Made by a program: the position numbers and the translations under genes. Positions 60,437-64,000 of a stretch of DNA of 64,000 nt are shown one piece after another; within the stretch, counting starts at the first letter, position 1, and each line of letters opens with the position of its first letter. Under the pieces are notes generated by a model. It had not been told where the DNA came from. It saw only the letters and a program-made list of their open reading frames with translations, and made no database searches. The DNA lies in NCBI GenBank assembly GCA_963555705.1, contig OY743190.1, positions 23,257,491-23,321,490 on the forward strand. The letters are read 5' to 3'. Origin of the DNA: Ligustrum vulgare. Taxonomy: Eukaryota; Streptophyta; Magnoliopsida; Lamiales; Oleaceae.

Positions 60437-61585
60437 GAGGCCTTGTTTTGAAATTGGTTGCGTCACATAATCGGATTTCCCTTTGGAATACAAACTGGAA
60501 GATGTTCTATTCAGCAAAACATCGAGTGATTGTCCTTGCAGGTCATAGAAATATAGTTCGGATTCTATCCAACTCAGTTCAGTACAATCTTCTCTCTCCA
60601 AACCCAATTCTGGGAATTTCTCTTGCACTATTGAGAGGAGATCATCAACTCCACCGAGATAAAGAGTTCTAAAAGTTGCTCCTACTGTCCTCTTTCCAGT
60701 TACTGAAGAGTTAAAGCTCCCTAAGAAGAGTCTTAACAGAAGATTGTCATCAAGCTTATCAGCAATATATTGCCACCTATGCACCAACTGGGTTGCGTTT
60801 TGCTCTAACGTTCTAGTAACGTTGAAAACAGTCACAATTTCAGGAATCACGGCTAGTTTCAACTTAAATGCAACCACAACCCCGAAGCTGGTGCCCCCAC
60901 CTCCTCTAAGGGCCCAGAAGAGATCTTCTCCCATGGATTTGCGATCGAGAATTCGGCCATTAGCATCAATTAGTTTGGCGTCGATGATGTTATCTGCTGC
61001 AATGCCGTGTTTACGCGCCATCATGCCATATCCTCCGCCACTGAATTGACCTCCAACACCCACCGTAGGGCAAACGCCGGCCGGGAAACCCAGGGTCCTG
61101 CTTTTATTAGCAATTGTATAATAAAGTTCACCAAGTGATGTACCTGTTTGAACCCATGCAGTGTTTTTGTCAGTGTCGATGGATATTGATCTTAGGTTTC
61201 TCATATCCAACAGGACAAAAGGAGTTTCAGAAACGTATGACTGTCCTTCAAAATCATGTCCACCACTTCGGACTATTAGCTGAATCCCATGTTTCTTCGA
61301 GCAATAAATTGCTGCCTGAATTTGGGATTCATGCTCCGGTGTAATGATCACGACAGGTCTCAGGACGGAGCTTGATACCGGCCTTAGATTCCTTATTGCA
61401 GACTGGAGAATTGATGTATATGATGTATTATCTGGGGTGTAAATGGAATCAGATTCCGAGTTATATTTTTGAAACTGAAGGGTAAGGCATTCAAGAAAAT
61501 CGTCGTTGCTAATAGCTGAAGAAGCGCCCGAAATTAAAATGAATGCCAAAAGAGAAAAATGGAATATATTATCTGAAATCAGCAT

Positions 61586-62600
61586 TTTTTTTTTCTTTGC
61601 CTTCTAGTTTGTGACTTATTCATGAACAAAATTGCTCGTATTTATAGATGCTTTTTAGCGACTTTTCTTAATTTGTGTGTGAAAATGAATTCTGAATTAC
61701 AACCTCATGAATTTTATTGTGTGACTATTCAAATTTTTATCCTGATTCTTTTAATTCATGCACACGTTGGATACAAAGGAGTTACGAAATGTTACACCAC
61801 TATTACCTCAAAGAAATCGTGCAAATTATTATAAATATTGAAGGATATAACTTTTGGGACAAGTACTTGATAAAATATTGACAAGTCAATATAATAATAA
61901 TATTATATTCATAGAGGAAAGTGACATAATGCAGAATAAAAAATTCAAACGAAAACCTTAAATTTATGAAAACCGAAATCCCCCATAATTTAAGAGATAA
62001 ACTGATCAAAATCTTTATTAATTGAAAGATAAGAAAAACAAAGTGTTGACCCTTTATATATAGGGTTTAAAAAACTTAGTTTAGATCAATTAAAATTGAA
62101 CGAATTCTAAATAAAGTAAATGCTAAAAATAGCACAAAATATTAAAAAGTCGTTTTCGAGTCCTAACCGAATTCACATTGTCCAAATCCATTGTATATCA
62201 CGATATAGCCGTGAGTCTTGTTTGTCTCGCTGTTTACTTTCCAAAAAGACATAATGGGCTTGAATCTGAGATCAAAGGCAAAAATCTGCAATTTACGATT
62301 TTGTCATTTTGGTTCAATTGTTCTTCGGTCCATATTCTGTCATTTTTTCTACATCTGTCCCTTCCACCTCCAAAGAACTTGACCAAGTCATAATCTGAAT
62401 AGAGCGGATCATCGTCTTCATGAAGCTCGTACAAATCTGCCACATTGAATTACTAGAAATACCTATAAAAGTTGGCACAAGAATGTAGGAGTTTTTAATC
62501 CGCTCAAATTACTATGAGAGGCCCATACTTTCTTGGTTCATGTTGTTGTCAGAACTAATAGGAAACTTCTCATTTCTTAGAAAACACTATCACTGAGTAT
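61586..62600. other. Upstream region of the BBE-like gene
   Basis: Its left part should contain the BBE-like promoter. A minus-strand frame at 62443-62234 (starts MADLYELHEDDDPLYSDYD) is open for 69 codons. I recognise no family and see no splice context, so I leave it as an unassigned candidate. The rest is A+T-rich. Confidence 0.45.
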
Positions 62601-62744
62601 GGATTTGTTCTCCTGCCAGACATTTGGCAGGAGAAGGTGCCAGACATAGACACAAGGGGGTGGACCCCACATGTTGTGGGGTCCACCCCCTTGTGTCTAT
62701 GTCTGGTAGGAGAAGGTGCCAGATGTCTGGCAGGAGAACAATTC
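62601..62744. mobile_element. 144-bp foldback element
   Basis: Inverted arms make almost the whole element a hairpin: CCAGACATAGACACAAGGGG.. on the left, its complement on the right, around a loop near 62673-62676. The outer ends carry GTTCTCCTGCCAGACAT in both orientations. It is flanked by the 13-bp direct repeat TATCACTGAGTAT (62588-62600 and 62745-62757). Confidence 0.85.
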
Positions 62745-62759
62745 TATCACTGAGTATAC

Positions 62760-64000
62760 TTCCTGAAATTGTTTGTCCTGTAGAGTTGAGTCTGTCGAAC
62801 CTTAGACTTTTGCATTAATCCTCTCAAACTTTTGTTTTACTTGGTCATGATTGGCTAGCACCTCTCCAGCTAGATGTTCAACAGTTGTACTCTTTATATA
62901 TTCCTAAGGTAATTTCACCAAATACAAAACATGGTAAGAAACCTTTGTATACAAATAGCAAACATGGACTACCTTTAGAAGTATGAAATGTGTTGTTGTA
63001 TGCAAACCAAACCTGAGTAATGCAAGATCCCAATGCTTGTACTTATCTTTACATATGCTTCGAACCATATTTTCAATCGTACAGTTAGGGAATTTGGTGT
63101 GTCCATTAGTTACATCGATTCAAATTCATCTACATACAACTCCTTCAAATGCTCAATCCCAACAAATCCTTGTATTAGTGTGACTAACAAATACGCTCTC
63201 CGACTAAGAGCATCGAAAACTCAATCCAAACTCCAAGATTTATGTTCGATCACGAAAGAATTTTTTTGAAGGAAAGTCACCTACCAAGCATGCATCTTGT
63301 TGACATATTTTTTACTATTGATAAATTTCAAGGCTTGATGATTAGTAAATAAAACAAACTCATTTTGCATGAGATAATGTTCACATTGCTTCAAATTACT
63401 TACATATGCATAAAATTTCTGGTTGTAGGTACTCGATTCTTTCCTTGCATCATTAAGTTTTTCAAAAAAGAAAGCCACATGCTTCTTCCCTTGTGATAGG
63501 ACAGCTCATACACCCACATTCCAGTTCAATGAATTTTCTGAAGTTTTAGAAAGCAAATATCGGAGCACTGCACAACTTCTGCTTGATGAGGGAAAAAATC
63601 TTATTGTGTTAACACCTCAATTAAATCTCCTCGTCTTTAAACATTCTGTAAGTGGTGCCACAATGGTGCTAAAATATCACATATCGTCAATAGGAAGGGC
63701 TAAACCTACGAAGCTTCTTATATCAAAAGCTATTTTTGGAGTTGTCAATTCTAAAATTTGCCCTTGTCTTCTCTTCATCCACATGTATTCCAACCAAAAA
63801 ACTCAAAGACATCTGCTTATTTGTGCAGAATGTACACTTCTTCAAATTCACATTTAGCTTCTTTTCCTTCAAAATGTCTAGGACTTCTCTCAAATGATTC
63901 AGATGTTCTCCTATGGTTTTGCCATAAATGAGGATATCATTGAAGTGAATTACGACAAATAAGACAATAAAGGGATGAAGAACTTGATTCATTAGTCTTA
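62760..64000 (-). mobile_element. Second gypsy copy (RT, RNase H, integrase end), reverse orientation
   Basis: Minus strand, running off the right edge. RT end (HFNDILIYGKTIGEHLNHLR, 63992-63723), RNase H (AFFFEKLNDARKESSTYNQK, NEFVLFTNHQALKFI, 63478-63281) and DALSRR-type end at ~63200. Next comes a linker (GFVGIEHLKELY, ~63150), then a jump to the integrase end (ENMVRSICKDKYKHWDLALL, ~63060; HVLYLVKLP, ~62930; QVKQKFERINAKV, ~62830). Most of the integrase core is deleted. Frames are broken. Confidence 0.7.

Larger units (their letters stand above)
54912..61585 (-). pseudogene. Berberine-bridge-enzyme-like FAD oxidoreductase, disrupted by copia
   Basis: The N-terminal part is 61585-60437 and the C-terminal part is 55352-54912. 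Without the copia and one copy of its 5-bp target duplication the frame is continuous (529 residues, no intron), the normal size for BBE-like enzymes. Signal peptide about 1-24. The FAD-binding PCMH-type domain has IVRSGGHDFEG (His110, a flavin-linking residue) and GVCPTVGVGGQ (Cys172, the second). The C-terminal BBE motif is YVNYRDLDIG, ending KVDPTNFFRNEQSIPP. Family members are secreted oxidases of alkaloids, oligosaccharides or monolignols. The substrate cannot be told. Apart from the insertion I see no other damage. Transcripts would run into the copia, leaving a protein without the substrate-side C-terminus. Confidence 0.92.

Overview
This window looks like a repeat-rich stretch of a eudicot plant nuclear genome. 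It has intron-rich plant genes with GT..AG introns, an A+T-rich intergenic background, and nested transposons of plant-only lineages (Tat-type Ty3/gypsy, Ty1/copia, CACTA, MITEs). It also holds an endogenous plant pararetrovirus. Three host genes are recognisable; most of the rest is mobile or viral DNA.

Host genes: (1) 984-5841 (+), six 3' exons of an alpha-N-terminal protein methyltransferase (NTM1 type). The 5' exons are probably left of the window, because an LTR-element fragment occupies 1 to ~720. (2) 6296-7883 (-), a two-exon LRR receptor-like pseudokinase, convergent with gene 1. (3) 54912-61585 (-), an intronless berberine-bridge-enzyme-like FAD oxidoreductase split by a very young copia element. 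A decayed fragment of a second BBE-like gene lies at ~30360-30580.

Region by region: 8811-17345 (-) is a decayed caulimovirid insertion with the order coat/zinc knuckle, movement protein, two protease-like domains, RT, RNase H and TAV-like ORF. A TATA promoter and leader with two further ORFs follow. 17345-20514 is A+T-rich and holds a hAT-like element and a Helitron-like 3' end. 20515-29731 (-) is a Tat-type gypsy element with an antisense ORF and a 3' tandem-repeat block. 31513-36170 (-) is an old copia element lying between two diverged LTR-like direct repeats. 36650-52253 (+) is a gypsy element whose gag is split by an 11.8-kb CACTA transposon (36899-48663, TSD AAC). That CACTA carries a TNP2 transposase and a second gene with a Ulp1/C48 protease domain, and is itself invaded by an LTR-like sequence. 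52254-54230 is another LTR-like sequence. 55358-60436 (+) is the young copia element inside the BBE-like gene. 62760-64000 (-) is a second copy of the gypsy family, in opposite orientation.

The nesting gives a relative order of events: gypsy, then CACTA, then the LTR-like insertion in a CACTA intron. The copia element in the BBE-like gene is probably among the latest events, because its two LTRs look identical and its single ORF is open throughout. Coordinates of decayed elements are approximate unless a target-site duplication is given.
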